Below are positions 42,849 through 52,695 of a stretch of 64,000 nt of DNA, piece after piece; the first letter of the stretch is position 1, and each line of letters begins with the position of its first letter. Source of the DNA: Parabacteroides sp. TM07-1AC (GTDB lineage Bacteria > Bacteroidota > Bacteroidia > Bacteroidales > Tannerellaceae); the NCBI RefSeq assembly GCF_003480915.1, contig NZ_QUKD01000009.1, positions 102,888-166,887 of the forward strand, read 5' to 3'. The notes under the pieces are model-generated. The model ran no database searches. It was given only the letters and a program-made list of their open reading frames with translations, and was not told the DNA's origin. The translations under genes were made by a program, and so were the position numbers.

Positions 42849-44603
42849 ATGTTTAAGCAGATACGACGAGAAAGATTGATAGGTTTGTTTTGTTTACTGC
42901 TCCTGGCTGGGAGCGTTATACCTGCACAAGCTCAGAAAGATAATCGCTTTGAAGTAAGTAAGAACCTGGACATTTTCAATGCCCTGGTGAAAGAAGTTGA
43001 AATGTTTTATGTGGACTCGGTCGATGTAGAGAAGACAGTTCGCAGAGGAATCAACGCCATGTTGGGCGGTCTGGATCCTTATACGGTCTATTATCCGGAA
43101 CAGGATATGGATGAACTGAAGATAATGACGACGGGTGAGTATGGCGGTATCGGTTCTTATATCCGTGAACGTAAAGAGGGCGGAGTGTATGTGACCGAGC
43201 CTTTCGAAGGAATGCCTGCTGCGTTAGCCGGTCTGAAAGCGGGAGACCGTATCCTGGCTATCGATACGGTGGATACGAGCAATAAAACATCCAGTGAAGT
43301 AAGCGAGTTGCTGAAAGGCGTACCCAATACCAAAATGGTTTTGAAGATACAGCGTCCGAATGAAAAGAAACCTCGCGAAGTGGAACTGATACGTAAGCAG
43401 ATCCTGGTAGATCAGGTTACGTATTATGGTGTACGGGGTGATGGTGTCGGATATATTTATCTGAAAAGTTTTACAGACAAGAGTGCGCAGGAGGTAAAAG
43501 CAGCTTTGGAAGATTTGAAGAAGAACCATCAGATCAAATCGTTGGTGCTAGATTTGCGGAATAATCCTGGTGGTTTGCTGGAAAGTGCTGCACAGATAGT
43601 CGGAATGTTTGTTCCGAAAGGGAAAGAAGTAGTATCGACCAAGGGAAAGATCAGTCAATGGGACCGTACGTATCGTACTTCGACTGAGCCGATCGATACA
43701 GTTATGCCGATGGTGGTACTGATCAATGGGAACTCTGCCTCAGCAGCTGAGATCGTGTCCGGTGCTTTGCAGGATATGGATCGTGCTGTATTGGTAGGAC
43801 AGCGGTCGTATGGCAAAGGTTTGGTACAGTCTACTCGTGAGCTGCCTTATGAAGGACGTTTGAAAGTGACTATGAGTAAATACTATATCCCCAGCGGACG
43901 TTGTATTCAACAGATGGACTATTCGCATCGGAAGGCAGACGGCAGTGTGGATGCCATACCGGATAGCTTGACTTCTGTATTCTATACATCCAAGGGGCGT
44001 CCGGTTCGTGACGGTGGTGGAGTACGTCCTGAGTTTGAGATAGAAGAGGAAGAGATGCCGACAATGATGTATTATTTGGCAACTGATTTTATTTTGATGG
44101 ATTTCGTTACGGACTGGGCACAGAAGCATAAGACTATTCCCCCGGTAGAAGAGTTTACTGTTTCTGACGAAGATTTTGAAGCATTCAAAAACTATGCAAA
44201 GGAAAAGAATTTTACATACGATCGTCAGAGTGAGAAGGTTCTGAAAAATTTGAAGGAGGTTGCCAAGTTTGAAGGATATATGGATAACGATTCTACCATT
44301 TTTAAAGAACTGGAAAATCGTTTAACACCGGATTTGGAACGTGACTTTAATCATTACAAAGATCAGATCAAGAAACTTATGGCTTCAGAAATAGTGAAGC
44401 GTTATTATTATCAGAAAGGTGAGTTACAGGAAAGCCTGAAAGAGGACGAAGTGCTGGAGAAAGCCATCGAAGTTTTGGGCGATCAGGAGCTATATAATAA
44501 GACATTGAGCACTCCAGAGGAAGGAACTGTCCCGACTGAAGATAAACCCAAAGCATCCAATGGTGGAAATATTGCATATGTGTTCGATCAAACTATAGGA
44601 TAA
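42849..44603 (+). CDS. S41 family C-terminal processing protease (CtpA/Prc-like)
   Basis: 584 aa periplasmic protease. Signal sequence RLIGLFCLLLLAGSVIPAQAQ. A PDZ domain (about 85-170, with GEYGGIGSYI and GLKAGDRILAIDTVD) recruits C-terminal tails of substrates. The S41 core follows: GYIYLKSFTDKSAQEVKAAL, LVLDLRNNPGGLLESA, the nucleophile block NGNSASAAEIVSGALQD and the general-base lysine in RSYGKGLVQ. The roughly 170-residue C-terminal region is acidic and helical. 48 bp after the kinase gene, so probably cotranscribed. Strong terminator follows. Confidence 0.94.
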   Translation: MFKQIRRERLIGLFCLLLLAGSVIPAQAQKDNRFEVSKNLDIFNALVKEVEMFYVDSVDVEKTVRRGINAMLGGLDPYTVYYPEQDMDELKIMTTGEYGGIGSYIRERKEGGVYVTEPFEGMPAALAGLKAGDRILAIDTVDTSNKTSSEVSELLKGVPNTKMVLKIQRPNEKKPREVELIRKQILVDQVTYYGVRGDGVGYIYLKSFTDKSAQEVKAALEDLKKNHQIKSLVLDLRNNPGGLLESAAQIVGMFVPKGKEVVSTKGKISQWDRTYRTSTEPIDTVMPMVVLINGNSASAAEIVSGALQDMDRAVLVGQRSYGKGLVQSTRELPYEGRLKVTMSKYYIPSGRCIQQMDYSHRKADGSVDAIPDSLTSVFYTSKGRPVRDGGGVRPEFEIEEEEMPTMMYYLATDFILMDFVTDWAQKHKTIPPVEEFTVSDEDFEAFKNYAKEKNFTYDRQSEKVLKNLKEVAKFEGYMDNDSTIFKELENRLTPDLERDFNHYKDQIKKLMASEIVKRYYYQKGELQESLKEDEVLEKAIEVLGDQELYNKTLSTPEEGTVPTEDKPKASNGGNIAYVFDQTIG

Positions 44604-44622
44604 TAGTCTTAACTGAATATGG

Positions 44623-44657
44623 AAAGGGAGTAAGCAAAAAGGTTTACTCCCTTTTTT
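44623..44657. terminator. Terminator after the S41 protease gene
   Basis: An 11-bp stem AAAGGGAGTAA / TTACTCCCTTT with a 10-nt loop, then T residues. Located between convergent genes; also A-rich on the left, so possibly bidirectional. Confidence 0.87.
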
Positions 44658-44675
44658 GTTGGGGTAGAAACTTTC

Positions 44676-45800
44676 TTACTTAAATTTAATATGCAGTACA
44701 ACCAGTTCAGAAACTGTTCCAACCCGGTAAGGCGGACCGGCTATTCCGATACCTGATGAAACATAAAATTGGGTCGGCCCTTTTTTATGATAGCCGTACG
44801 GGCATTCGTAGATCAGCTTCATTAATAAAGGATAGGGCCAGAGTTGACCGTTATGAGTATGACCATGAAGACCGAGATCGACACCGTTCATCGCCATTTC
44901 GGCAAACGACCAGGGTTGATGATCCAGTACGATAATCGGTTTAGTGGTATCGATGTCAGCCATTAAAGTATGTAAAGCATTTCGCTTTTTATTGATATAA
45001 TCATCCCTACCGATCAGATAAAACGAAGAATCCGGCTGTACGACCGAATCGACCAACAGTGTGGCACCGGTTTTTGCCAGCCAACGATATTTTGCGAAAC
45101 GGTTGGCGCGGTATTCATGATTACCATTCACGACATATACACCCAAAGGTGCTTTTAATTGTTGGAGATCATCCTCGATATGCTCCATTTCAGCAAAACG
45201 CGATTCATAATCCATAATGTCACCGACCAATACGACCATATCCGGATGCTGTGCATTGCTTAAAGCCACATATCGTTGTACCATTTTCTTTCCTATCACT
45301 TCTCCTATATGGAGATCGCTCATCATCACCACGGTAAGGCTATCTCGCTCGCTGCTGCCTTTCGGTAGCGTGACATATACTTCTTTGACGGTCGGGTAGG
45401 CGACAGTCCGGTACGCTTTGACCATCAGTCCGGAAACACCGGCAATGATCACGAAAAACAATGTCAGTTTCGTTTGTTTCCAATGACGGGTGATCCACCC
45501 CGGAAACCAATGGAAGAAACGGTTCGACAACCGGATCACTTCCAGAGTCAACAAGGAAAGAGTGATATAAATGGATGCGATATACCAGGTGTTGCAGATA
45601 TATTGGATGGTTGTCATGAGCGTATCCGGCAACTCTTTACGGAAAATAAAGCCGAAAAAATAAAGAGCCAGCTCAAGCACGAAGAACAGTGTATACGGAA
45701 TACGCCAGCTTTTTTTAGCTGGTAGTGCCTGGTAACCCCGCCAAAAGATGTAGGGATTCAACAACAGTTGTGCTACGATCGATTGAATAAAGACTTTCAT
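44676..45800 (-). CDS. Membrane-bound calcineurin-like metallophosphoesterase (first paralogue)
   Basis: 374 aa. About four hydrophobic helices in residues 1-130, then the phosphoesterase domain. Metal-binding motifs are in order: MMSDLHIGE (DxH), LVGDIMDY (GD), VNGNHEYRA (GNHE), VLDHQP and LHGHTHNGQLWP (GHxH). It ends in YVSSGIGIAGPPYRVGTVSELVVLHIKF. This is the YkuE-like group of membrane-anchored phosphoesterases; substrates in the group include lipid-linked or nucleotide phosphates, and none is fixed by sequence. Follows a 12-bp gap after its paralogue: tandem duplicates in one operon. Confidence 0.9.
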   Translation of the reverse strand: MKVFIQSIVAQLLLNPYIFWRGYQALPAKKSWRIPYTLFFVLELALYFFGFIFRKELPDTLMTTIQYICNTWYIASIYITLSLLTLEVIRLSNRFFHWFPGWITRHWKQTKLTLFFVIIAGVSGLMVKAYRTVAYPTVKEVYVTLPKGSSERDSLTVVMMSDLHIGEVIGKKMVQRYVALSNAQHPDMVVLVGDIMDYESRFAEMEHIEDDLQQLKAPLGVYVVNGNHEYRANRFAKYRWLAKTGATLLVDSVVQPDSSFYLIGRDDYINKKRNALHTLMADIDTTKPIIVLDHQPWSFAEMAMNGVDLGLHGHTHNGQLWPYPLLMKLIYECPYGYHKKGPTQFYVSSGIGIAGPPYRVGTVSELVVLHIKFK

Positions 45801-45812
45801 ATCTTGCTTGCC

Positions 45813-46904
45813 TTACTTGAATGCAATATTGAATACCACCATTTCACTGTTTGTGCCGATCCGGAAAGGAGGTCCCCAAAGCGATAAGCCCGAAGATACA
45901 TAAACATGACTGTTTCCCCATTGCCTGTATCCGTGACTTTGCTGGAATAGGTAGTCGGTCAGCAGACTCATCGGCCAGATCTGTCCGCGATGCGTATGTC
46001 CGCTGAACTGTAAGTCTATACCGGCTTTTTCGGTATTCTGCAGGTCGTATGGTTGATGATCCAAAAGGATAACAGGCTGGGCCGGGTTAATGTTTTGTGA
46101 TAATGTCCGGAGAGACAAGCGTGACGGATTGTGACGGTCGTCGCGTCCGGCAATCTGCACTCCGTTGGGAAGCGTGATTACCGTATCACGTAAGAGTTGA
46201 ATCGGTGTCGACCGGATAAATTCAGCACTTTTCTTTATTCCGCTGATGTATTCATGATTTCCGGGAACCATATAAATACCCTGCGGTGCTTTCAATTGTG
46301 ATAGCTCTTCCTGCATATTCTCCGTATAAAGGGGCGTTACGCTATTATCTATCAAATCGCCGCCGATCAGAATCAAATCCGGCTTTTCGGCATTGATCAT
46401 GTTTACATATTTCTTCAGTTGTGCCTTGTTTGTTCCGTAACCCAGGTGAATATCGCTTATGGCAACCACTTTCATCGGGGAGGAATCGTTGTTGACAACC
46501 TTGTTGATAACTATGTTGATAACTTCTGTCTTCGGATGTTGATAATGATAATATCCATAGCTTAACAGGCTTAAAGTCAGTAGTAAAGAGATGTAGAACC
46601 CATATTTAAAACCCCCGTTGAAAAGTTTGAATATATCGAATGCTACCAGGAATAATACCATATATAAGGTAAATACCAGCCAGCCTGTCCCCACTTCATG
46701 GACCGTATATGCCAATATATCCGGATATTTTACATTTCTAGTCAGCATACTGACGGCGAATGAAAGTCCACAACTCCAAAATAGAACTGTCAGAAGCACT
46801 TTCACACCAAAAGGTTGAGCCACGAGAGCTTGTGCCCCCCTGGTGAATATATAGATATTCCCTGCTAGATAAGCGCAAAAGAGGGCTATGAAAATTGTAG
46901 GCAT
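45813..46904 (-). CDS. Membrane-bound calcineurin-like metallophosphoesterase (second paralogue)
   Basis: 363 aa from ATG 46902-46904 (MPTIFIALFCAYLAGNIYIFTRGAQAL), which aligns with the start of its neighbour. The frame continues up to 46943, but an exact -7 box (46921-46928) lies inside that extension, so the shorter start is right. Motifs: AISDIHLGYG, IGGDLIDN, VPGNHEYIS, LLDHQPYDL, SGHTHRGQIWP, and the closing YVSSGLSLWGPPFRIGTNSEMVVFNIAFK. Four or five N-terminal helices. First gene of the two-gene operon. Confidence 0.9.
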   Translation of the reverse strand: MPTIFIALFCAYLAGNIYIFTRGAQALVAQPFGVKVLLTVLFWSCGLSFAVSMLTRNVKYPDILAYTVHEVGTGWLVFTLYMVLFLVAFDIFKLFNGGFKYGFYISLLLTLSLLSYGYYHYQHPKTEVINIVINKVVNNDSSPMKVVAISDIHLGYGTNKAQLKKYVNMINAEKPDLILIGGDLIDNSVTPLYTENMQEELSQLKAPQGIYMVPGNHEYISGIKKSAEFIRSTPIQLLRDTVITLPNGVQIAGRDDRHNPSRLSLRTLSQNINPAQPVILLDHQPYDLQNTEKAGIDLQFSGHTHRGQIWPMSLLTDYLFQQSHGYRQWGNSHVYVSSGLSLWGPPFRIGTNSEMVVFNIAFK

Positions 46905-46920
46905 TTTGTCAAATTTTCGG

Positions 46921-46928
46921 CAAATGTA
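46921..46928 (-). promoter_or_regulatory. Promoter -7 box of the metallophosphoesterase operon
   Basis: TACATTTG on the minus strand, exact TAnnTTTG, 16 bp upstream of the ATG at 46904. Confidence 0.55.
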
Positions 46929-46988
46929 CATAATAATCTTCAATTCATTTGTGAAAAAAGGTTTTGGCTATTCGACCGGTATCCGTTC

Positions 46989-47621
46989 TTATTTCGGATA
47001 CCCCACCGGATTATTCATCATCAATACCTGATTGTCTGATAATTTGAGTATCTTTTTCAAAGCAGCTTGGTCCATGGTGGCTCTGGGAACAGTCGATAAT
47101 CCGATTCCGGCACAACACAAATTGATATTCTGCGATACAATACCTGCATCCATGGCTGCCATCAGCTTGGTATGCTCTCCTACATTTCCAAAACGGGACA
47201 GGTCAGATACCAGAACAAGAGAAACCGGTGCCTCTTTTACAAAATCCTGTCCGGCACCTACAGCCCCACGGTGATCGCCTTCGGCTATCGGTGTTAATGC
47301 ATGTGCTTTGGCATCATACAGATAAGCACCATCCTTCATGATCACATAAACGTCGATGTCCTGCTTGTTTAAAGCCGAAGGAGCCGTACGTTTTCCATCT
47401 GTACGATTAATACCGTTGGCTGCCCATAACAAATCGGAAAGATCCTGAGCAGTTAATTCTTTGGAAGCATATTCACGGTCGGAGTGACGGTCGGAAAAGG
47501 CTTTCATGACGGCGGCTCCGCGTGTCTTATCCGGAGCATTGAGTTTAATAACTTTGAGATCCTGTGCATTCATAACGGAAATGACTAATAAAGCGGTTAA
47601 AAGGAATGAAATCTTTCTCAT
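46989..47621 (-). CDS. Exported nitroreductase-family flavoprotein
   Basis: 210 aa from ATG 47619-47621. MRKISFLLTALLVISVMNAQ is a signal peptide; a longer frame to 47690 hides it and is rejected. The domain shows AFSDRHSDREYASKELTAQDLSDLLWAANGINRTDGKRTAPSALNKQDIDVYVI, the FMN-binding start of the nitroreductase fold, then GIVSQNINLCCAGIGLSTVPRAT. The end (LMMNNPVGYPK) gives the usual GYP motif. Most nitroreductases are cytosolic; an exported version implies a flavin supply in the periplasm. Substrate unknown. Confidence 0.85.
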   Translation of the reverse strand: MRKISFLLTALLVISVMNAQDLKVIKLNAPDKTRGAAVMKAFSDRHSDREYASKELTAQDLSDLLWAANGINRTDGKRTAPSALNKQDIDVYVIMKDGAYLYDAKAHALTPIAEGDHRGAVGAGQDFVKEAPVSLVLVSDLSRFGNVGEHTKLMAAMDAGIVSQNINLCCAGIGLSTVPRATMDQAALKKILKLSDNQVLMMNNPVGYPK

Positions 47622-47740
47622 ATCTATATTTATTAATAGTAAGTCTGACAAATTTAAAAGAAATTCATCTAAGCAAACAGCAAAATACATCTTTTACGAT
47701 TCTTTAATTCTGATAAATACGAACGTTTCGTAGAAACTTC

Positions 47741-47748
47741 TACATTTG
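47741..47748 (+). promoter_or_regulatory. Promoter -7 box of the TonB-type receptor gene
   Basis: TACATTTG, exact TAnnTTTG, 74 bp before the ATG at 47823. The region 47622-47822 otherwise holds only AT-rich spacer between divergent genes. Confidence 0.5.
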
Positions 47749-47822
47749 CATCGGGTTCACACTTGAATTAAATAGTATTTGAATAATAAATCAATCGATA
47801 ACCTCTAAATTCTTTAAATTTG

Positions 47823-50363
47823 ATGAAAGAAAAACTGCTCTACTTAGTGTTGGTGTTGATGATGGTTGTGCCTTTATATGCACAAAGCCAGAATGCCGCT
47901 GATTACACGATCAAGGGACAAGTTGTTGATTCCTTGTCTAATGAAACAGTACCTTATGCAACGTTGAACATCGCTTTGGCTAGTGCCCCTCAGAAAGCGG
48001 TTAAATTGTTGGCTTGTGATGATGACGGTAAGTTTACCACTACCCTGAAACAACCCGGAAAGTACATCATATCCATGCAGTCGCTGGGAAAAGTTCCGGC
48101 TGTAAAGTATTTCACCTTGTCTGAAAACAAGAAAAGCCTGGATTTGGGTAAGTTGTATATGAATGACGACACCCAGCAATTGAATGAAGTAACCGTTGTT
48201 GCCCAAAAGCCATTGGTAACGGTGGAAGTGGATAAAATTACGTATAGCCTGGATGATGACCCGGAAGCTAAGACCAGCAATGCCTTGGAAATGTTCCGTA
48301 AAGTGCCGATGGTGACTGTCGACGGTGAAGACAAGATACAGTTGAAGGGATCTTCAAACTATAAGATTTATATGAATGGCAAACCTTCAAACCTGTTGAG
48401 CGGTGAAAATGCTTCAGATGTATTGAAAAGTATGCCTGCCAGTTCTATCAAGAATATCGAAGTCATTACCGATCCGGGATCAAAATATGATGCGGAAGGC
48501 GTCGGTGGTATTATCAATATTATCACGACTAAAAACGCCATGCAGGGATATACAGGAACAGTTCGTGCCAATGCCAGTTCACTGGGTAGCTTTGGCGGTG
48601 GCGGTTATGTCTCGTTGAAGGTCGGAAGCCTGGGGCTTACTGCTAACTATGGGTATAATAAAAGAAATTCTCCCTGGAATGATTCTCATAGTGAACGTGA
48701 AACGGATAAGGATCGCTTGGCTGAAGACGGACCGACTAAATTAATAGAGGACGGACGCAGCAAGTATAAAGGACCGTTCCAGTACGGTTATCTGGAAGCC
48801 AGTTACGAAATCGATACGCTTAACCTGATAAGCGTGGGGGCTAATCTCTTTCGTGGAAAATCAGAGAATCTTTCCGAATTGGATGCTGTATTGAATCCTA
48901 TGAATGTTGGAATCAATGAACAGACTGCTCCAATTTATCGGTATCATCGTAATAGTAACTCTGAAAGTACTTTTGGATCGACTGACTTAAATGTAGACTA
49001 TCAACACTCTACCTCTAAAAAAGATGAATTGCTGACAATCTCTTATCGTTTCAGCCAGTCTCCTAATGATAATGAAAGCAAAACAGAGTTGTCTGATGTG
49101 GTCACTTATTATATGGAAAAAGATTATCCGAAATGGAATATCAATGATGCTTCCACTATCGAACATACCGGACAGGTTGACTATACTACACCTCTTTTTA
49201 ATAAACAGACGCTTGAGGCTGGTGTAAAATACATCAACCGTCAGAATAAGAGTAATACGTTGGAACAAGTTTATGATGATGAAACAGGTATTTGGGTAGA
49301 CCAAAAGAGAGACAATAGCCAATTCCATCATACACAGCATATTTATTCAGCTTATCTGGGTTATTTGGTTCGTCTGGATAAATTCGGAATCAAAGCAGGT
49401 GTTCGTGGAGAAGGAACAAGCCTGGATGCCAAGTTTGCTTTGAAACCGGATATGGATTTCAATTCTAATTATTTTGATGTGGTTCCGAATGCTACATTAA
49501 CTTATCAATTGGATATGTCTACCCAGATTCGTTTAGGATATAATATGAGAATCCAGCGTCCGGGTATCTGGTATCTGAATCCTTATATCAATGATGTCAA
49601 TCCTCAGAATATCTCTCAGGGTAATCCGAACCTGGATTCTGAAAAGAGTAATAATGTCAACTTAAACTTCAGTAAGTTTACTCAGAAGTTCAGTATCAAT
49701 GCCAGTTTGAGCTATACATTCGTTAATAATCCGATCGAACGTCACACATTTACTGCCAATTTCCCGGAAAGCGATCCTCGTTCACAGTATAATGGTGCTA
49801 TGTGGAGTACCTACGATAACGTAGGTAAGAAGCAGCAGGTTGGTATGTTTTTGTATGGTAACTGGTCTCCGACTACCTGGTTCCGTATTTATATGAACGG
49901 AGGTTTGGATTATGTAAGCATGAAAGCTCCTACTCTGAATAAGGAAAAAGACGGTGTCAGCGGACGAATCTTTGCCGGTACGCAGTTTACGCTGCCGAAA
50001 GATTTCCGTATCAACCTGAACGGTGGATATTTCAGTCCGTGGATTCAATTACAAAGTGAAATGTCTCCGTTCTATTTTGCCGGTTTGAATGTCAGCAAGG
50101 ATTTCCTGAAAAAGAAATTGTCTGTTTCTTTGGGAGCAAATAATCCGTTCTGGAAAACCATGAAGATGGAAACGACCACCAAGGGAGACGGTTTCCATGA
50201 TGTATCGACCAACTGGCGCAGTGCCCGTGAATTCCGTTTCAGTATATCCTACCGTTTCGGTACGATGAAGGGACAGATCAAGAAAGTACGTCGTGGTATC
50301 AGTAATGATGACTCGAAAGGCGGCGGAGAAAATAACCAGGGTGGCGGAGAACAGGCCATGTAA
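47823..50363 (+). CDS. TonB-dependent receptor-like outer membrane barrel protein
   Basis: 846 aa from ATG 47823 (a TTG one codon earlier is not needed). Signal peptide MKEKLLYLVLVLMMVVPLYAQ; CarboxypepD_reg-like domain (YTIKGQVVDSLSNETVPYATLNIAL); plug-like region (EVTVVAQKPLVTVEVDKITYSLDDDPEAKTSNALEMFRKVPMVTVDGEDKIQLKGSSNYKIYMNGKPS); then the 'outer membrane beta-barrel family' barrel, ending RFSISYRFGTMKGQIKKVRRGI and a Gly/Asn-rich tail GGGENNQGGGEQAM. Such receptors lack SusD partners and their ligands are mostly unknown. Own promoter and terminator. Confidence 0.88.
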   Translation: MKEKLLYLVLVLMMVVPLYAQSQNAADYTIKGQVVDSLSNETVPYATLNIALASAPQKAVKLLACDDDGKFTTTLKQPGKYIISMQSLGKVPAVKYFTLSENKKSLDLGKLYMNDDTQQLNEVTVVAQKPLVTVEVDKITYSLDDDPEAKTSNALEMFRKVPMVTVDGEDKIQLKGSSNYKIYMNGKPSNLLSGENASDVLKSMPASSIKNIEVITDPGSKYDAEGVGGIINIITTKNAMQGYTGTVRANASSLGSFGGGGYVSLKVGSLGLTANYGYNKRNSPWNDSHSERETDKDRLAEDGPTKLIEDGRSKYKGPFQYGYLEASYEIDTLNLISVGANLFRGKSENLSELDAVLNPMNVGINEQTAPIYRYHRNSNSESTFGSTDLNVDYQHSTSKKDELLTISYRFSQSPNDNESKTELSDVVTYYMEKDYPKWNINDASTIEHTGQVDYTTPLFNKQTLEAGVKYINRQNKSNTLEQVYDDETGIWVDQKRDNSQFHHTQHIYSAYLGYLVRLDKFGIKAGVRGEGTSLDAKFALKPDMDFNSNYFDVVPNATLTYQLDMSTQIRLGYNMRIQRPGIWYLNPYINDVNPQNISQGNPNLDSEKSNNVNLNFSKFTQKFSINASLSYTFVNNPIERHTFTANFPESDPRSQYNGAMWSTYDNVGKKQQVGMFLYGNWSPTTWFRIYMNGGLDYVSMKAPTLNKEKDGVSGRIFAGTQFTLPKDFRINLNGGYFSPWIQLQSEMSPFYFAGLNVSKDFLKKKLSVSLGANNPFWKTMKMETTTKGDGFHDVSTNWRSAREFRFSISYRFGTMKGQIKKVRRGISNDDSKGGGENNQGGGEQAM

Positions 50364-50390
50364 TTATAATTCATAAATACTAGGTAAAGG

Positions 50391-50418
50391 TCCGGATAGA
50401 AATATCCGGATTTTTTTT
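50391..50418 (+). terminator. Intrinsic terminator after the receptor gene
   Basis: A perfect 8-bp stem TCCGGATA / TATCCGGA with loop GAAA, followed by eight T. Confidence 0.92.
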
Positions 50419-50470
50419 GCCTATGCGATCCGATTCTTTTGATAACCATCAATCGTGAAAAAGCCATATT

Positions 50471-50537
50471 TGGACAAAAAAGTACCTTATCTTAGACAAA
50501 AAGTGCCTTTCTTCCTGAAAGGTTCGTTTTATCTTTG
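50471..50537 (+). promoter_or_regulatory. Beta-galactosidase promoter with two 22-bp-spaced operator repeats
   Basis: TGGACAA at 50471 and TAGACAA at 50493 are the cores of two direct repeats with a 22-bp period. The -7 box TATCTTTG is at 50530-50537, with TTTC at 50508-50511 in the -33 position (18-bp gap). The first repeat begins 59 bp and the second 37 bp before the -7 box. The same distances occur in both invertible promoters (52796-52862 and 63871-63937). Two repeats two helical turns apart suit a dimeric activator such as the AraC-type domain of a hybrid two-component regulator (inference). Confidence 0.7.
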
Positions 50538-50562
50538 CTATCGGAATAAAGAAATAAATAAC

Positions 50563-52599
50563 ATGAAACACATTCTTATCGGTTTACTGCTGGTGTTGTG
50601 CAGTACATTAACTTATGCCTCCCGTAAGGAGATACTTTTAAATAATGACTGGATGTTCCGTTTTTCGCATCAGGTGCAGAAGAATAGCGAGCAGCGCGTC
50701 AACCTTCCACATACCTGGAATAGCGGTGATGCCCTTTCCGGAAAACAGGATTATTATCGTGGAATGGGAAATTATGAGAAAACATTGTTCGTGAAACCGG
50801 AGTGGAAAGGTAAACGTTTATTCCTGCGCTTTGAAGGAGTTAATACGATCGCTACAGTTTTTGTAAATTCCGTTTGTCTGGGAGAACACCGTGGTGGTTA
50901 TGGCGCTTTCGTTTTTGAAATAACAGATAAAGTAGAATATGGTGTCGAAAATAAGATACTGGTAAAGGTGAATAACGCCCTGCAACTGGATATTATGCCG
51001 TTGGTCGGCGATTTCAATTTCTATGGCGGCATTTATCGGGATGTCAACCTGATCATTACGGATCCGGTACATATTTCATTGACCGATTATGCATCTCCCG
51101 GCGTTTATCTGATACAGCAAAAGGTAACGAAAGAACAGGCTGATGTAAAGGCTAAGGTACTTGTATCGAATAGTTCGTCGGAGAAGGTACCGGTGCAGGT
51201 GAATGTAAAGATATGGGATGCAGATAAAATTGTACAGCAACAGGATCTGAATCTGACTGTAGATGCTCAGCAAGTACATACAGCCGGTTTGGAATTTACC
51301 ATAAAGAACCCGCATCTGTGGAACGGCAGGAAAGATCCGTTCATGTATCGTGCGGAGGTTACTTTGCTCGCTGGCGGAAAAGAAATAGATAAAGTGGAAC
51401 AGCCGTTGGGATTGCGTTTCTATCATGTTGACGCAGAGAAAGGTTTCTTCCTGAATGGCGAACATCTGAAACTGCATGGCGTATGCCGTCACCAGGACCG
51501 TGCGGAACGGGGGAATGCCCTATATAAAGAGCACCATGAAGAAGATGCAGCCATTATTGCAGAGATGGGTACAAATGCCATCCGTCTGGCACATTATCCG
51601 CAGGCTACTTATTTCTATGATTTAATGGATAAATACGGTATGGTGACCTGGGCGGAGATTCCCTTTATCGGACCGGGCGGTTACCAGGACAGAGGTTTTA
51701 ACGATCTGCCCTCTTTCCGTGAGAACGGCAAAGAACAACTGAAAGAGTTGATTCGTCAGCATTACAATCACCCGTCCATCTGTTTTTGGGGCTTATTCAA
51801 TGAATTGAAAACACATGGAGACAATCCGATCGAATATATCAAGGAACTGAATGAACTGGCTCACCAGGAAGACCCGACACGTCCGACAACGGCTGCCAGC
51901 TTCCTGTCGTATGACAGCGATATCAGTAAAATAACTGATGTGATTGCCTGGAACCAGTATTTCGGCTGGTATGGAGGTTCTCCCTCCGATATGGGAAAAT
52001 GGCTGGATGCCAATCATAAAGCACATCCGGATTATAAGATCGCCATTAGTGAATACGGTGCAGGTGCCAGTATTTATCATCAGCAAGATTCTATTAAGCC
52101 GGGTGTAGCTTCCGGTTGGTGGCATCCGGAGAATTTCCAGACATTCTATCATATGGGTAACTGGGAGGCTATTGCCGAACGTCCGTTTGTTTGGGGTTCT
52201 TTCATCTGGAACCTGTTCGATTTTGGGGCTGCCCATCGTACGGAAGGGGATCGTCCGGGTATTAACGATAAAGGGTTGGTTACATTCGACCGTAAGGTAA
52301 AGAAGGATGCTTTCTATTATTATAAAGCAAACTGGAACAAAGACGATAAATTTGTTTACATCGCTAACCGTCGCCATCGCGACCGCGCCACGCAAGTGAC
52401 TGATGTGATGGTATTTTCTAATCTACCTGAGGTTGAGTTGTTTGTGAATGGTAAAAGCCAAGGAAAACAGACACCGGATAAGTATGCTACATTTGTATGG
52501 AAAGGTGTAAATCTGACGGATGGAGAAAATACGGTTGAGGCTCGTGCTGTACAAAAGAAGAACAATATATCTGATAGTGTAAACTGGACTTGTAAGTAA
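50563..52599 (+). CDS. GH2 family beta-galactosidase
   Basis: 678 aa. Signal peptide MKHILIGLLLVLCSTLTYAS from ATG 50563; an upstream extension to 50455 overlaps the promoter and is rejected. Domains in order: jelly-roll sugar-binding (LLNNDWMFRFSHQ...VNLPHTWNSGDA...GVNTIATVFVNSVCLGEHRGGY), Ig-like, TIM barrel, then a short C-terminal Ig-like domain. Catalytic acid/base is E414 in CFWGLFNELK, nucleophile E497 in AISEYGAG. HGVCRHQDRAERGNAL is the usual substrate-loop motif. Hydrolyses terminal beta-galactosides (other GH2 specificities are possible), exported to periplasm or surface. Its promoter shares operators with the adjacent SusCD invertible promoters, so it is the enzyme of that glycan locus. 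Confidence 0.92.
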   Translation: MKHILIGLLLVLCSTLTYASRKEILLNNDWMFRFSHQVQKNSEQRVNLPHTWNSGDALSGKQDYYRGMGNYEKTLFVKPEWKGKRLFLRFEGVNTIATVFVNSVCLGEHRGGYGAFVFEITDKVEYGVENKILVKVNNALQLDIMPLVGDFNFYGGIYRDVNLIITDPVHISLTDYASPGVYLIQQKVTKEQADVKAKVLVSNSSSEKVPVQVNVKIWDADKIVQQQDLNLTVDAQQVHTAGLEFTIKNPHLWNGRKDPFMYRAEVTLLAGGKEIDKVEQPLGLRFYHVDAEKGFFLNGEHLKLHGVCRHQDRAERGNALYKEHHEEDAAIIAEMGTNAIRLAHYPQATYFYDLMDKYGMVTWAEIPFIGPGGYQDRGFNDLPSFRENGKEQLKELIRQHYNHPSICFWGLFNELKTHGDNPIEYIKELNELAHQEDPTRPTTAASFLSYDSDISKITDVIAWNQYFGWYGGSPSDMGKWLDANHKAHPDYKIAISEYGAGASIYHQQDSIKPGVASGWWHPENFQTFYHMGNWEAIAERPFVWGSFIWNLFDFGAAHRTEGDRPGINDKGLVTFDRKVKKDAFYYYKANWNKDDKFVYIANRRHRDRATQVTDVMVFSNLPEVELFVNGKSQGKQTPDKYATFVWKGVNLTDGENTVEARAVQKKNNISDSVNWTCK

Positions 52600-52695
52600 T
52601 ATAATAGATGGTTTTTTCTACTGAATTGTAGTTCTTGCAAAAAGAATGATAACTGAATAAAGGTTATTGGGAATAGTTTTAATAGGAAAGTCTTT

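Noticed and set aside
50455..50562. N-terminal extension of the beta-galactosidase
   Set aside because: It spans the operator repeats and the -7 box and precedes the true signal peptide.
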